The notes under the pieces are model-generated. The model had not been told where the DNA came from. It did not search any database and saw only the letters and a program-made list of their open reading frames with translations. From NCBI GenBank assembly GCA_945901025.1, contig CAMDJW010000001.1, forward strand, positions 62,001 through 126,000: a stretch of DNA of 64,000 nucleotides, in the 5' to 3' direction. Made by a program: the position numbers and the translations under genes. Shown in pieces: positions 46,941-56,643 of this stretch (positions are counted from its first letter, which is position 1; each line of letters starts with the position of its first letter). This DNA is from Spirosoma fluviale (GTDB taxonomy: Bacteria; Bacteroidota; Bacteroidia; Cytophagales; Spirosomataceae).

Positions 46941-48650
46941 ATGTCAAACGAATCAAATAAATTGATCATTTATCAGATGATGTTTCATCTTTGGGGAAAT
47001 ACGGTAACAAATCCCCAGAAGAATGGTCATTCAAACACAAATGGTACAACTAAATTTGATGATGTTTCTGACAAGGCTTTAGAAATTTTGCATGATAAGG
47101 GTTTCACCCATTTGTATACCACTGGAATTATCGAACACGCCACCAAAGAAGATTATAGCGATTATGGATGCACTTTAGATCACCCTTCCATCGTTAAAGG
47201 AAGTTGTGGATCACCTTTTGCCATTAAAGATTATTTTGATGTAAATCCATTTTTGGCCATTAATCCTGAAAATCGGTTAGAAGAGTTTAATTTAATGGTT
47301 AAACGCATTCATGTTAATAAATTAAAAATAATACTGGATTTTGTTCCCAATCATTTAGCCAGAAATTACCAATCAGATAAAAAACCAGAAAACGTAAATG
47401 ATTTTGGTTTTAATGATCGGAATGATGTCGAATTTTCACCTCAAAATAATTTTTATTATTTACCAGGGACGCAATTTGTTGTACCTAATCATGTTGAAAT
47501 TGATTCCAAAATTCAAGCTTATTTTGAAAAACCAGCTAAAGCGAGCGGAAATAATGTTTTTTCTTCTCAACCCACTATTCACGATTGGTATGAAACGGTT
47601 AAATTAAATTATGGAATCGATTATCCTAATAATGGCCATATTCACTTTGATCCTGTACCAGACACTTGGTATAAGATGTTGGAAGTTTTAACCTATTGGA
47701 CAAATTTGGGTGTGGATGGATTTCGTTGCGATATGGCTGAAATGGTTCCTGTGGAATTTTGGGCGTTTGTTATACCTAAAATAAAAATGATAAATCCTGA
47801 TTTGATTTTTATTGCAGAAATCTATCAGCCACGTTTATATGCTGATTATATCTACAAGGGTCACTTTGATTACCTTTATGATAAGGTGGGTTTGTATGAT
47901 TCATTAAGGAGTTTAATGGAACAAAATAGTGAGGCGCATACAGGTTTAATCACTCAAGTTTGGCAGCAGGAATCCGGTGAATTTTCTAATAAAATGTTAA
48001 GATTTTTAGAGAATCATGATGAAACTAGAATCAATTCTTTAGGTTTTGCTGCCCATAATATTTGGTCATCAATTCCTGCGATGATGATTACAGCTACATT
48101 GCATGGAGGTCCTTTTATGATCTATTTTGGTCAAGAATTTGGCGAAAAAGCAAATGAAATTGAAGGCTTTAATGATGCAGATGATCGTACGACTATGTTT
48201 GATTTTTGGCGAGTGGATTCCCACCAAAGATGGTTTAATCATGGAAAATTTAATTATGATTTATTAACAAGTCAAGAGATTGAATTAGATCTTTTTTATC
48301 AAAAATTATTTACGTTTGTTAAAAAATCAAATGCCGTACAAATAGGTCAATTTTTTGACTTACAATATGTACAGAGTGCAATTTATCCAAGTAAATATGT
48401 GTACTCTTATTTGCGATATTCGGATGAGGAGCAATTATTGTTTATACTTAATTTTCACGCTACCGAGACTTTCCAACTTGAAATAATAATTCCTGATTTA
48501 GCATTTGAATTAATGAATAAATGTAATTTGAAATGGGAGATTGAATATTCTTTCACCCCTCCTACCATTAAATATAAAAATGACAAAATTTTAGATAAAA
48601 TTTTTGTTGAAATTCCTCCAAATAGTGCATTAATATTTAAAGTAATTTGA
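46941..48650 (+). CDS. GH13 alpha-amylase-family enzyme, cytoplasmic
   Basis: 569 aa glycoside hydrolase family 13 protein. The four conserved regions are visible: ILDFVPNHLA (I), GVDGFRCDMAEMV with the Asp nucleophile (II), FIAEIYQ with the Glu acid/base (III) and FLENHDETR (IV). A beta-sandwich domain ends the protein. No signal peptide, so it acts in the cytoplasm, perhaps on glycogen or maltodextrin (inference). Hydrolase versus transferase cannot be judged by eye. The stop overlaps the start of the DUF1460 gene. Confidence 0.9.
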   Translation: MSNESNKLIIYQMMFHLWGNTVTNPQKNGHSNTNGTTKFDDVSDKALEILHDKGFTHLYTTGIIEHATKEDYSDYGCTLDHPSIVKGSCGSPFAIKDYFDVNPFLAINPENRLEEFNLMVKRIHVNKLKIILDFVPNHLARNYQSDKKPENVNDFGFNDRNDVEFSPQNNFYYLPGTQFVVPNHVEIDSKIQAYFEKPAKASGNNVFSSQPTIHDWYETVKLNYGIDYPNNGHIHFDPVPDTWYKMLEVLTYWTNLGVDGFRCDMAEMVPVEFWAFVIPKIKMINPDLIFIAEIYQPRLYADYIYKGHFDYLYDKVGLYDSLRSLMEQNSEAHTGLITQVWQQESGEFSNKMLRFLENHDETRINSLGFAAHNIWSSIPAMMITATLHGGPFMIYFGQEFGEKANEIEGFNDADDRTTMFDFWRVDSHQRWFNHGKFNYDLLTSQEIELDLFYQKLFTFVKKSNAVQIGQFFDLQYVQSAIYPSKYVYSYLRYSDEEQLLFILNFHATETFQLEIIIPDLAFELMNKCNLKWEIEYSFTPPTIKYKNDKILDKIFVEIPPNSALIFKVI

Positions 48651-49441
48651 TGAAAAAAATTGGGTGTAAGGTTATTTTTTTCTGGGTTTTAACTTCCGGA
48701 TATTTCCTTAAAGCACAAAAATTTAATGAAATACCCATTAAATTGAAGTTGGCAGTAGAAAAAAGTATTTCATCAAAAAGGCCTATTTCGATTGGTCAAT
48801 ACTTTATCGGGGCCCCATATTTGGCTAATCGATTATCGAAATCAAATCCTGAAAAAGTATATTTCTCATTTACTGATTTTGATTGTGTTACTTATGTAGA
48901 AAACGTATTAGCCTTGTATCATTCTAAAGGAAATCATATCCAGTTCAGTGAAAACCTTATTAAAATCCGATACAACGATTCCATCAGCTACGAAAACAGA
49001 AACCATTATTTAATTACTGGGCTAGAAAAACTTGTTAAACTCAATATCCTCACTCCTATTAATAATGCATTTAACTCGAAATCTGTTTTTAAAAACATTG
49101 ATTATTTATCTAAATATGTAAATAGTAAGCATATTGATAGGTCGAAGTTAATTAAAACAGAAAAGTCCATTAGTAGTCGGCCCATCTATTACTTTGATTA
49201 TATGAACGATTCGGATACAAAAACCTTAATTCAAGATGGTGATATTATAGCCTTTTTGTCTTCTCGTAATGATTTGGATTTTAAGCATGTGGGATTCGTT
49301 TGTGTAAAAAATGCTAAAAAGTATATTTTGCATGCTTCTCAAGAAAAAAAAGTGGTTTGTATTTCTGATATGACCATCGATCAATACTTGTTGAAAAATA
49401 AAAAAATCAAAGGATTTCAAATTTACAGACCCAATTTATAA
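48650..49441 (+). CDS. DUF1460 family cell-wall amidase-like protein
   Basis: 263 aa from ATG 48650 (the track start at TTG 48647 is an artefact of the overlap with the upstream stop). A short hydrophobic N-terminus (VIFFWVLTSGYFLKAQ) acts as signal peptide. DUF1460 has an NlpC/P60-like fold; the catalytic Cys is in DFDCVTYVENVLALYH and the His in DFKHVGFV, and GQYFIGAPY is also typical. Probable peptidoglycan amidase or peptidase in the periplasm. Translationally coupled to the GH13 gene; MalY follows with no gap. Confidence 0.88.
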   Translation: MKKIGCKVIFFWVLTSGYFLKAQKFNEIPIKLKLAVEKSISSKRPISIGQYFIGAPYLANRLSKSNPEKVYFSFTDFDCVTYVENVLALYHSKGNHIQFSENLIKIRYNDSISYENRNHYLITGLEKLVKLNILTPINNAFNSKSVFKNIDYLSKYVNSKHIDRSKLIKTEKSISSRPIYYFDYMNDSDTKTLIQDGDIIAFLSSRNDLDFKHVGFVCVKNAKKYILHASQEKKVVCISDMTIDQYLLKNKKIKGFQIYRPNL

Positions 49442-50593
49442 ATGTCAACTTATAATTTTGACCAAGAAATAGATCGCAAAAATACCAATAGCTTTAAATG
49501 GGATAACCCATTGTATGTTGGTCGTGATATGTTGCCCATGCCTGTAGCTGATATGGATTTTCGTATTGCTGATGAATTAATCTATACGATAAATAATATA
49601 AACGATCATGGAGTAGTTGGTTATTCCATAGTACCGGAAACTTTAAAAGTGGCCTATCGAAAAAAAATCAAAGAAGTTTATGATTGGGATACACAAATTG
49701 ATTGGCAAGTTTGGATTCCAGGAATAGTACCTGGTTTAACTTTAGCTTGTTCTGTTTTTGTATCATCTTCACAAAGTATTTTAACTCCAATACCCGTCTA
49801 TCACCCCTTTCATTTAGTTTCCAAATGGGTCGACAGATCACTTTTAACATTTAATATGGTTGAAAAAGATGGTAGGTGGGTGTATGATTTTATCGAATTT
49901 GAAAATCAATTAAAAAAAGGTCCAGGCGTTTTTTTATTTTGTAATCCACACAATCCAGGGGGTACTGTGTTTAATAATGATGAAATAGCTCGAATCATAG
50001 ATTTATGCAATCAGTATAATTGCATGATCTTATCAGATGAAATTCATGCGGATATACTTTTGCAAACTTCTGTTAAACACATTAGTATTGGTAAATATTT
50101 ACCCATCGATTTTCCTGCTATTACATTTTTCGCCACATCAAAAACGTATAATACTGCTGGAATGGGTGGCGCTGTAGCCATTATTCCTAATGTAGAAATT
50201 AGGGAGAAATTCATAAAACATTCCCAAGGTATTTTTCCTATGTTATCAAGGCATAGTATTGAAATTATACAAACTAGCCTAACTATGAATCATATTTGGC
50301 TGGATTCTTTACTAGTATATTTAAGAAGTAATCATGATTTACTTTTTTCATTCATACACAAGATAAGCTGTTTGAAGATGTTGCCTTTGGAAGCTACATA
50401 TTTAGCTTGGATTCAATATGACTCAAACATTTTAGGTGATTTCCAACAAAGGTTATTCAATAATGGGCTCCATGTTTTGCGAGGAGACCAATTTTTAGGT
50501 AAAAATTTCATTCGGGTTAATATAGCTTGTACAAAAAAATCGTTGGAAAAAGCTATTTTAATTATTAAGAAAACCATTGATGAGACACATTAA
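49442..50593 (+). CDS. MalY/PatB-type cystathionine beta-lyase
   Basis: 383 aa fold type I PLP enzyme of the MalY/PatB group, C-S lyases acting on cystathionine or cysteine-like substrates. It starts with DRKNTNSFKWDN and PMPVADMDF, typical for the group, carries LFCNPHNPGGTVF, SDEIHADI, and the PLP Lys in FFATSKTYNTAGMGG. No link to maltose control is implied. It lies directly after DUF1460 and overlaps the next gene by 14 bp. Confidence 0.9.
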   Translation: MSTYNFDQEIDRKNTNSFKWDNPLYVGRDMLPMPVADMDFRIADELIYTINNINDHGVVGYSIVPETLKVAYRKKIKEVYDWDTQIDWQVWIPGIVPGLTLACSVFVSSSQSILTPIPVYHPFHLVSKWVDRSLLTFNMVEKDGRWVYDFIEFENQLKKGPGVFLFCNPHNPGGTVFNNDEIARIIDLCNQYNCMILSDEIHADILLQTSVKHISIGKYLPIDFPAITFFATSKTYNTAGMGGAVAIIPNVEIREKFIKHSQGIFPMLSRHSIEIIQTSLTMNHIWLDSLLVYLRSNHDLLFSFIHKISCLKMLPLEATYLAWIQYDSNILGDFQQRLFNNGLHVLRGDQFLGKNFIRVNIACTKKSLEKAILIIKKTIDETH

Positions 50594-51233
50594 ATCTTTC
50601 TTATTTATTGGAATTATTTTTCTACTTATATATCTGATTTTTTTTATTGTTAATCAAGATATAACTGAAAATGATAAAGTGGTATATGACTTCAATGATG
50701 AAAAAATAGTTAATTCAGCGATTGATTCTATTTCTAATATGAAACCCACATTGGATACAATTGAACAGAATGCCCCTGTTCATTTAACGCAAGTAGAAGA
50801 TTTTGAGGCTAAGGTTGAGGTTGAGAAAGATTTTGTCAATTTTCAAATATTTAAAAGTCATGAGTTAGTATTTGAAAAAAAAATTAAAAATTTTAAAATA
50901 ATAAATTTATTAAGTTCAGATTTAAATAATAACCAACAACCTGAATTCTGGGTTTATGGGGCTAACGATGCTCATAAATTTAAAATTTATGGGTATGAAT
51001 ACAATAAAAATTCTTTTATTTTAATAAATTTTCCTAATTTAAAAGGTAGACAAGAATTTGGTTATGCAGGAAAGGATTCATTGTATTTTGTTAAATCTAA
51101 TATAGTTCGTTCCTTTCAATTTAAGAATGACCAATATTCAGAATTAGAAAATGGTGTTAGAGTTTGTTATTATTCTTTAGGTCCGGATAATAGCTTTGTT
51201 TTAAAAAAAACCTTAGACTTTGAAAATGAATAA
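50580..51233 (+). CDS. Membrane-anchored hypothetical protein
   Basis: 217 aa from ATG 50580. One N-terminal membrane helix (FLFIGIIFLLIYLIFFIV) followed by a ~190-residue domain rich in Asn, Phe, Lys and Glu that should sit in the periplasm. The fold looks beta-rich (successive strands such as NLLSSDLNNNQQPEFWVYGAND). No family recognised. Overlaps both neighbours (MalY by 14 bp, dehydratase by 8 bp), so it is part of the operon. Confidence 0.75.
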   Translation: MRHIKSFLFIGIIFLLIYLIFFIVNQDITENDKVVYDFNDEKIVNSAIDSISNMKPTLDTIEQNAPVHLTQVEDFEAKVEVEKDFVNFQIFKSHELVFEKKIKNFKIINLLSSDLNNNQQPEFWVYGANDAHKFKIYGYEYNKNSFILINFPNLKGRQEFGYAGKDSLYFVKSNIVRSFQFKNDQYSELENGVRVCYYSLGPDNSFVLKKTLDFENE

Positions 51234-52941
51234 AGAAAATTTACGCTCGCAACAATGGTTTGGTAAAACAGGAAAAGATGGTTTTATATACAGAGCCTGG
51301 ATGAAAAATCAGGGTATTCCAGATGAATACTTTCAATGTAAACCTGTCATAGGTATTTGTAATACATGGTCTGAACTTACTCCATGTAACGCACATTTTA
51401 GAGAACTTGCTGAATTTGTAAAAAAAGGAATTATTGAAGCTGGTGGATTTCCGGTAGAATTTCCCGTGATGTCATTAGGTGAAACTTTGATAAAGCCTAC
51501 GGCCATGTTGTATCGAAATTTAGCCAGTATGGATGTGGAAGAATCTATTCGAGCAAATCCGATTGATGGGGTTGTACTAATGTGTGGATGCGATAAGACT
51601 ACACCATCCCTAGTGATGGGTGCTTGCAGTGTTGATTTGCCTACTTTAGTCATTTCTGGTGGACCTATGATGAAGGGTAAATTTAAAGGTAAGGACATTG
51701 GCACTTCTGATGTTTGGCGTTTTGCTGAAGCATATAAATTGGGAGAATTAACACAAAAAGAATTTGTGGAAGCTGAAGCTTGTATGACAAGAACTCCTGG
51801 GCATTGTGCTGTGATGGGTACAGCTTCAACTATGGCTACTATGGTAGAAGCTTTAGGTTTAAGTTTACCACAAAACGCAGCTATTCCAGCGGCTGATGTG
51901 AGAAGAAAAGTATTAGCACAACATTCTGGCAGACGAATTGTCGAAATGGTTAATGAAGATCAGAAAATTTCTAAGGTTTTAACAAGACAGGCTTTTGAAA
52001 ATGCGATAAGGGTTAATGCTGCTACTGGTGGCTCAACTAACTTTGTTATTCATCTATTAGCTATTGCTGGAAGAATTGGGGTGGAATTAGATTTAAATGA
52101 TTTTGATAAATTTTCTAGGCAAATACCATTATTAGCTAATATACAGCCATCAGGAGAACACTTTATGGAAGATTTATATTATGCAGGAGGTCTTCCGGCA
52201 TTAATGAATCAAATGAAAAAGTTTCTGAATACGGATGCTATAACAGTAAATGGTAAAACAGTTGGTGAAAACATTGAAAACACGCCAATTTACGATAGTA
52301 ATATCATATCAACTTTTGATGAGCCTTTTAAATTAGATTCAGGAATAGCCGTTGTTAGAGGAAATTTAGCTCCCAATGGTGCTGTTGTAAAACCTTCTGC
52401 AGCTTCTTTATCCTTATTTAAACATAGAGGAAAAGCGGTTGTATTTGAAAATATAGAAGATTATCATGCAAGAATTGACTTACCAGATTTAGATATTGAC
52501 GAAAATTCAGTCATGGTTCTGAAAAATGTAGGTCCCAAAGGCTATCCTGGTATGGCTGAAGTTGGTAATATGGGTATTCCTAAAAAATTGTTGGAAAAGG
52601 GAGTAAAAGACATGGTCAGAATTTCAGATGGTCGAATGAGTGGAACTGGTTATGGAACCGTTATTCTGCATGTAAGTCCTGAATCCGCTGCTGGTGGACC
52701 ATTGAATTGGGTTGAAAATGGAGATTTTATTGAATTAGACTTAAACAATAGAAGTATTCATTGGGAAGTTAGTGAAGAAGAATTGGCCAAAAGAAAAGTA
52801 GACAATCCATTTTTACCAGTAAAGTCAATAAGAGGTTATGTGGGATTGTTTATTGATCGCGTGGAGCAGGCACATGTGGGTGCCGATTTTGATTTTTTAA
52901 AGGGTGGTTCAGGTTCAAAAGTAACGAGAGACTCACACTAA
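51226..52941 (+). CDS. IlvD/Edd-family sugar-acid dehydratase
   Basis: 571 aa from ATG 51226 (the TTG at 51220 is rejected). Fe-S dehydratase of the IlvD/Edd superfamily. Cys ligands are in GICNTWSELTPCN, LMCGCDKTTPS and TPGHCAVMGTAS; SDGRMSGTGYGTVILH is near the C-terminus. The opening RSQQWFGKTGKDGFIYRAWMKNQG is like the pentonate/hexonate (L-arabinonate, xylonate) dehydratases rather than the amino-acid enzyme IlvD. It sits beside an SDR and faces the fucose operon, so L-fuconate or a related aldonate is a good candidate substrate (inference). Confidence 0.88.
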   Translation: MNKENLRSQQWFGKTGKDGFIYRAWMKNQGIPDEYFQCKPVIGICNTWSELTPCNAHFRELAEFVKKGIIEAGGFPVEFPVMSLGETLIKPTAMLYRNLASMDVEESIRANPIDGVVLMCGCDKTTPSLVMGACSVDLPTLVISGGPMMKGKFKGKDIGTSDVWRFAEAYKLGELTQKEFVEAEACMTRTPGHCAVMGTASTMATMVEALGLSLPQNAAIPAADVRRKVLAQHSGRRIVEMVNEDQKISKVLTRQAFENAIRVNAATGGSTNFVIHLLAIAGRIGVELDLNDFDKFSRQIPLLANIQPSGEHFMEDLYYAGGLPALMNQMKKFLNTDAITVNGKTVGENIENTPIYDSNIISTFDEPFKLDSGIAVVRGNLAPNGAVVKPSAASLSLFKHRGKAVVFENIEDYHARIDLPDLDIDENSVMVLKNVGPKGYPGMAEVGNMGIPKKLLEKGVKDMVRISDGRMSGTGYGTVILHVSPESAAGGPLNWVENGDFIELDLNNRSIHWEVSEEELAKRKVDNPFLPVKSIRGYVGLFIDRVEQAHVGADFDFLKGGSGSKVTRDSH

Positions 52942-52942
52942 A

Positions 52943-53698
52943 ATGAAGAAAGTAATTGTCACAGGTGCTGGTCAAGGAATTGGTTTAGAAGTAGTTATCC
53001 AATTATGCAAAGAAGGTTATTTTGTCATATGGAACGAAATTGATTCTTCTGTTTTTAAATCAGCTTCCCTGCAATTAAAAAAACATTCGTTAACAAATCA
53101 TTTGGGAATCTTAGGTGATTCAAGTAGCGAATTATTTTTGAGTGATTTAGCTAAAACCATTAATAATACACCAGGAACTTTATATGGTTGTATTTGCAAT
53201 AGTGGAATTACCACTTTTGGTAATTTCCTTGATTATCCGAGGGAATCCATGGATTTATTATTAAAAGTAAATGTATCGGGTACTTTTTTCTTGATACAAT
53301 TCATTGCCAAATTATTAAAAGAAAGTAAATCAAAAGGATCCATTGTTGTTACAACTTCAGTTACTGGTCATCAAGCCCATCCTGATTTAGTGGCTTATGG
53401 AATGACAAAAGGAGCTTTAATCCAGTTGGTAAGGAATTTAGTTGTGGAATTATCTCCATTAGGTATTCGAATAAATGCTATTTCACCTGGCGCTACCCTT
53501 ACAGAAAGAACAGCTTTAATTGAAGACTTCGAAGATCAATGGACTAAAATAACTCCACTCGGTTCAATAGCTGATGTATCCGATATTTCAAATGCTATTT
53601 TATTTATGCTTTCAGATAATTCAAGGCAAATTACAGGTCAAACTTTAATTGTGGATGGCGGTTGGACCTCATATAGTCCTCCCCCAGGATCTGTATAA
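52943..53698 (+). CDS. SDR-family oxidoreductase
   Basis: 251 aa short-chain dehydrogenase. Cofactor motif TGAGQGIGLEV, catalytic YGMTKGA (YxxxK), and NAISPGATLTERTAL. One base after the dehydratase gene, so probably the partner enzyme acting on an aldose, its acid or a keto-deoxy acid. It ends 3 bp before the convergent dipeptidase gene. Exact substrate not readable. Confidence 0.9.
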   Translation: MKKVIVTGAGQGIGLEVVIQLCKEGYFVIWNEIDSSVFKSASLQLKKHSLTNHLGILGDSSSELFLSDLAKTINNTPGTLYGCICNSGITTFGNFLDYPRESMDLLLKVNVSGTFFLIQFIAKLLKESKSKGSIVVTTSVTGHQAHPDLVAYGMTKGALIQLVRNLVVELSPLGIRINAISPGATLTERTALIEDFEDQWTKITPLGSIADVSDISNAILFMLSDNSRQITGQTLIVDGGWTSYSPPPGSV

Positions 53699-53701
53699 TA
53701 G

Positions 53702-54769
53702 TTAATTCCAATGTTTAACTAAAAAATCAATCCAATTTTGATGACAAATTTTGGTAATATCGTCATTTGAAAAACCTCTTTTTAATAGCAAATCTGGAAT
53801 CTTTTGTAGGTCAGCTATGGTTTTAATATCCATTGGTGATTGTTCAGTGCCAAACCCACCATCTAAATCAGTCCCAATTCCTACATGATTTGTATTGCCC
53901 GCAAGGCTACAAATATGAACTAAATGGTCTATCATGACATTTAAATCCACTTTCATAGTCATTGGGTCCGATTCTCCCCTAACCCAATTGGATACCATCA
54001 TCCAAGTATCTAAAGGTAAGCCAATCACCGCTCCACGTCGAATAATTTCTTTAAATTGTTCATCCGTAAATTGGCGATTATGATTTACGAGCGATCTACT
54101 ATTTTGATGACTTGCCCAAATAGATCCATTGAAAATATCCATGGCTTCCCAAAAACTATCATCACATAGATGTGTTGCATCCAAGATAATCCCAAGTGAT
54201 TCCATCTTTACTAATAAATCTTTTCCATTAGGTCCTAAACCTCCTGTTGCATTGGTGCCTTGTGCATATCTACCAGGTCCATAATGCGCTGGCCCTAAAG
54301 CTCTTAATCCATAATTATAAGCAATTTCTAAGTATTCGACAGATATTAAAGAATCAGCGCCCTCTAAACTTAATATATAACCTATGGATTTTTTTTCTTC
54401 GGTTGAACTATTCCAATAATGTAAATGGGTATTTAGTTCATTTGCATTTCGAATGGGAGATAGTTCTCCTAATGATTCCAAAGCTTTATAATAGGCTAAT
54501 TGACCTTGCGTTTGTGCCCAAGCCTGTTCTGGAGAATTCCAACCCGGTAATTGAGATGTTTTTTCAACATATCTCGCTATTTGCGTGGCTACCACGATCC
54601 CAATATTACCTTTTCGAAGTTCTTCTAAGGATACTGTTGCTTTTCCTCGATCTAATTTATCAGTCATGCCTTCTTCTCTAGAATTAATTTCAGTAATAGA
54701 GGAGCGTAAATCTCTATTCCATTCCAAAGCATTCATGCTTAAGTCTAAATGAGCGTCAAAGAGTAGCAT
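53702..54769 (-). CDS. M19 membrane-dipeptidase-family peptidase
   Basis: 355 aa. Metal site of M19 dipeptidases: DAHLDLSMNA (HxD) at the N-terminus, LSLEGADSL (bridging Glu), DATHLCDDSFWEA and SHQNSRSLVNHNRQ (His ligands), and GIGTDLDGGFG. These enzymes cut dipeptides, often with D-residues. No signal peptide, so cytoplasmic. Last gene of the ten-gene minus-strand operon, one base after the D-threonine-aldolase-like gene; that pair suggests D-amino-acid catabolism rather than fucose breakdown. Confidence 0.9.
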   Translation of the reverse strand: MLLFDAHLDLSMNALEWNRDLRSSITEINSREEGMTDKLDRGKATVSLEELRKGNIGIVVATQIARYVEKTSQLPGWNSPEQAWAQTQGQLAYYKALESLGELSPIRNANELNTHLHYWNSSTEEKKSIGYILSLEGADSLISVEYLEIAYNYGLRALGPAHYGPGRYAQGTNATGGLGPNGKDLLVKMESLGIILDATHLCDDSFWEAMDIFNGSIWASHQNSRSLVNHNRQFTDEQFKEIIRRGAVIGLPLDTWMMVSNWVRGESDPMTMKVDLNVMIDHLVHICSLAGNTNHVGIGTDLDGGFGTEQSPMDIKTIADLQKIPDLLLKRGFSNDDITKICHQNWIDFLVKHWN

Positions 54770-54770
54770 A

Positions 54771-55856
54771 TTAAAAATTTATTTTACGATTCCGTGCTTT
54801 TACCACCCACTCGCCTACCATTTCGTCATCTTCTATGACTTGTAAATTTTGGTGTAGAGCAACTGTAGGACAAATATGGTAAGGGTACATTCGAATGATT
54901 TGACCAATTTCTATATTGGCATGATCATTTACTTCAATCATTCCATGTTCTTCACTTTGGCTTTTAAGGGTCCAATTTGGAAAATCTATAAATCGAACTC
55001 TATTTTCAATGGGATTTTCTGCTGCCACTGATTTATGACCTAAATCAATACAAATGGTTGAACTTGTAGGTTTAGAGATGACTCTTGAAATTATTTGAAC
55101 AGCCATTTTGAAAGTATTTTCAGGAAATAAATTTGAATAACCTATATCAAAAAATACAAAGGTTCCAGGACTACAAACAAAGCGATCGTTCGTTCGATGT
55201 ACTAAAAAGCTAGGTGTTCCCCCAACCACTAATTCGTACTTATTTTTCGGGTCTATATGGTCAATTAATTCATAAAAATCAACAAAATCTTGTTGGACAT
55301 GATCTATACGCTTATCAATATCAAAATCACGTATATGGCCATCATAGGCATGAAGGCCTTTAATTATTAGGTTAGGTAAATGATTTGTAATTTTATCAAT
55401 CAATTGGAAAGCATTTTTCGGAACGATACCAGTCCGATTCATTCCTACATTTAGGTCAATAAAAATGTTGATGTAAATATTATTTTTTAAAGCTAATTCA
55501 TTTACTTTTTCGGCAGCTAAATAATCATCGACCAAACATGAGAATTGGCTTTTCTGATAATTAAGTATCAAGTCGATAAATCTTGAAAGAGTTGTTCCGG
55601 TAGGTTGAATAGAAAGTAATATATCTTTAGCCTTTGAAATAGCGAGTAGTTCAGCTTCAGCAATCGTGGCACATTTAAATTTATATATCCCAGCCTCTAA
55701 TAGTAAGTCATTCACCTCTTGGGTCTTATGAGTCTTAATATGGGGTCTTAATCGGGCGACATCTCCACCAACCATATCAATAGCCAACTTAATGTTTGAC
55801 CTAACTATTTCAGGAAACACAATTAATCCAGGACTTTCAATATGACTAAAATTCAT
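54771..55856 (-). CDS. D-threonine aldolase/D-serine dehydratase-like PLP enzyme
   Basis: 361 aa, fold type III PLP enzyme (alanine-racemase-type N-terminal barrel). The Schiff-base Lys is in RLRPHIKTHKTQEV; the C-terminal metal-binding segment CPTVALHQNLQVIEDDEMVGEW is typical for D-threonine aldolase, D-serine dehydratase (DSD1) and D-threo-3-hydroxyaspartate dehydratase. Product cannot be fixed among these. Gaps are 4 bp to the SDR upstream and 1 bp to the dipeptidase downstream, inside the fucose operon. Confidence 0.87.
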   Translation of the reverse strand: MNFSHIESPGLIVFPEIVRSNIKLAIDMVGGDVARLRPHIKTHKTQEVNDLLLEAGIYKFKCATIAEAELLAISKAKDILLSIQPTGTTLSRFIDLILNYQKSQFSCLVDDYLAAEKVNELALKNNIYINIFIDLNVGMNRTGIVPKNAFQLIDKITNHLPNLIIKGLHAYDGHIRDFDIDKRIDHVQQDFVDFYELIDHIDPKNKYELVVGGTPSFLVHRTNDRFVCSPGTFVFFDIGYSNLFPENTFKMAVQIISRVISKPTSSTICIDLGHKSVAAENPIENRVRFIDFPNWTLKSQSEEHGMIEVNDHANIEIGQIIRMYPYHICPTVALHQNLQVIEDDEMVGEWVVKARNRKINF

Positions 55857-55860
55857 AATA

Positions 55861-56643
55861 TTAGATTAATGATCGATCTAAATGTACATATCCACCATCC
55901 ACATGAATTAATTGGCCAGTGGTATGGCTAGATTTACTCGATAATAAAAAAGTTACCATCGCACCCAACTCTTCTTTAGTCGTCATTCGCTTACCTAATG
56001 GAATTCTATTTTCTATTTCACTTAAGGTTTCGGAAGGATTTGGTAAAGTTTGAATCCATTTGTCATACATGGGGGTATAACATTCTGCCACAATGACCGC
56101 ATTAACACGAATTCCATACGGCAGTAATTCTACCGCCCACTCTCGAGTTAAGGCATTTCTACCACCATTAGATGCTGCATATGCGGAAGTTCCACCTTGT
56201 CCAGTTTCGGCTACTTTCGAACCAATGTTAACAATAGAGCCTTTTGTTTTAATTAAATGTGGAAGACAAGCTTGTGCAAGTAAATAATAATGAATTAAAT
56301 TCGAATGCAATGATTGTACAAATTTCTCATAGGTACCATTAGCTAATCCCACCCCATCATTTATTCCAGCATTATTAACTAATCCATCAATTCTCCCAAA
56401 TTTATTGAATATTTCATCAATCACTTTTTTACATTGATTAGGATCGCTTAATTCTGCAACAAAAGAAAAAGCTTGTCCACCGATAGCTTGAATTTTTTCA
56501 ATACATGTAAGATTGTCTTTTTCGTTTCGACCCACAATCGCTACCATTGCACTTTCTAGGGCTAAACTTTCGCTTATTCCTTCCCCAATACCTTTTGCAC
56601 CTCCAGTGACGATGATTACTTTTTCTTTTAATCCTAAATTCAT
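55861..56643 (-). CDS. SDR-family dehydrogenase, probable L-fucose dehydrogenase, with YxxxN active site
   Basis: 260 aa. Cofactor motif TGGAKGIGEGI and NNAG are normal, but the catalytic YxxxK is YAASN (codons tat gca gca tct aat), so the usual active-site Lys is Asn. The rest (GGRNALTREWAVELLPYGIRVNAV) is well conserved, so this looks like a subfamily trait rather than decay. Position directly after the lactonase in the operon suggests oxidation of L-fucose to its lactone (inference). The start overlaps the lactonase stop by 1 bp. Confidence 0.8.
   Translation of the reverse strand: MNLGLKEKVIIVTGGAKGIGEGISESLALESAMVAIVGRNEKDNLTCIEKIQAIGGQAFSFVAELSDPNQCKKVIDEIFNKFGRIDGLVNNAGINDGVGLANGTYEKFVQSLHSNLIHYYLLAQACLPHLIKTKGSIVNIGSKVAETGQGGTSAYAASNGGRNALTREWAVELLPYGIRVNAVIVAECYTPMYDKWIQTLPNPSETLSEIENRIPLGKRMTTKEELGAMVTFLLSSKSSHTTGQLIHVDGGYVHLDRSLI

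Noticed and set aside
49442-50593. MalY as a maltose regulator linked to the GH13 gene
   Set aside because: Motifs only show a PatB/MalY-type C-S lyase; no maltose regulon is present, so the link would rest on the name alone.
48647-51225. TTG starts at 48647, 50577 and 51220
   Set aside because: Each lies 3-6 bases before an ATG that fits the family or the overlap with the upstream stop better.
54247-54681. 144-aa plus-strand ORF opposite the M19 dipeptidase
   Set aside because: Shadow frame; the dipeptidase has all its metal-site motifs.
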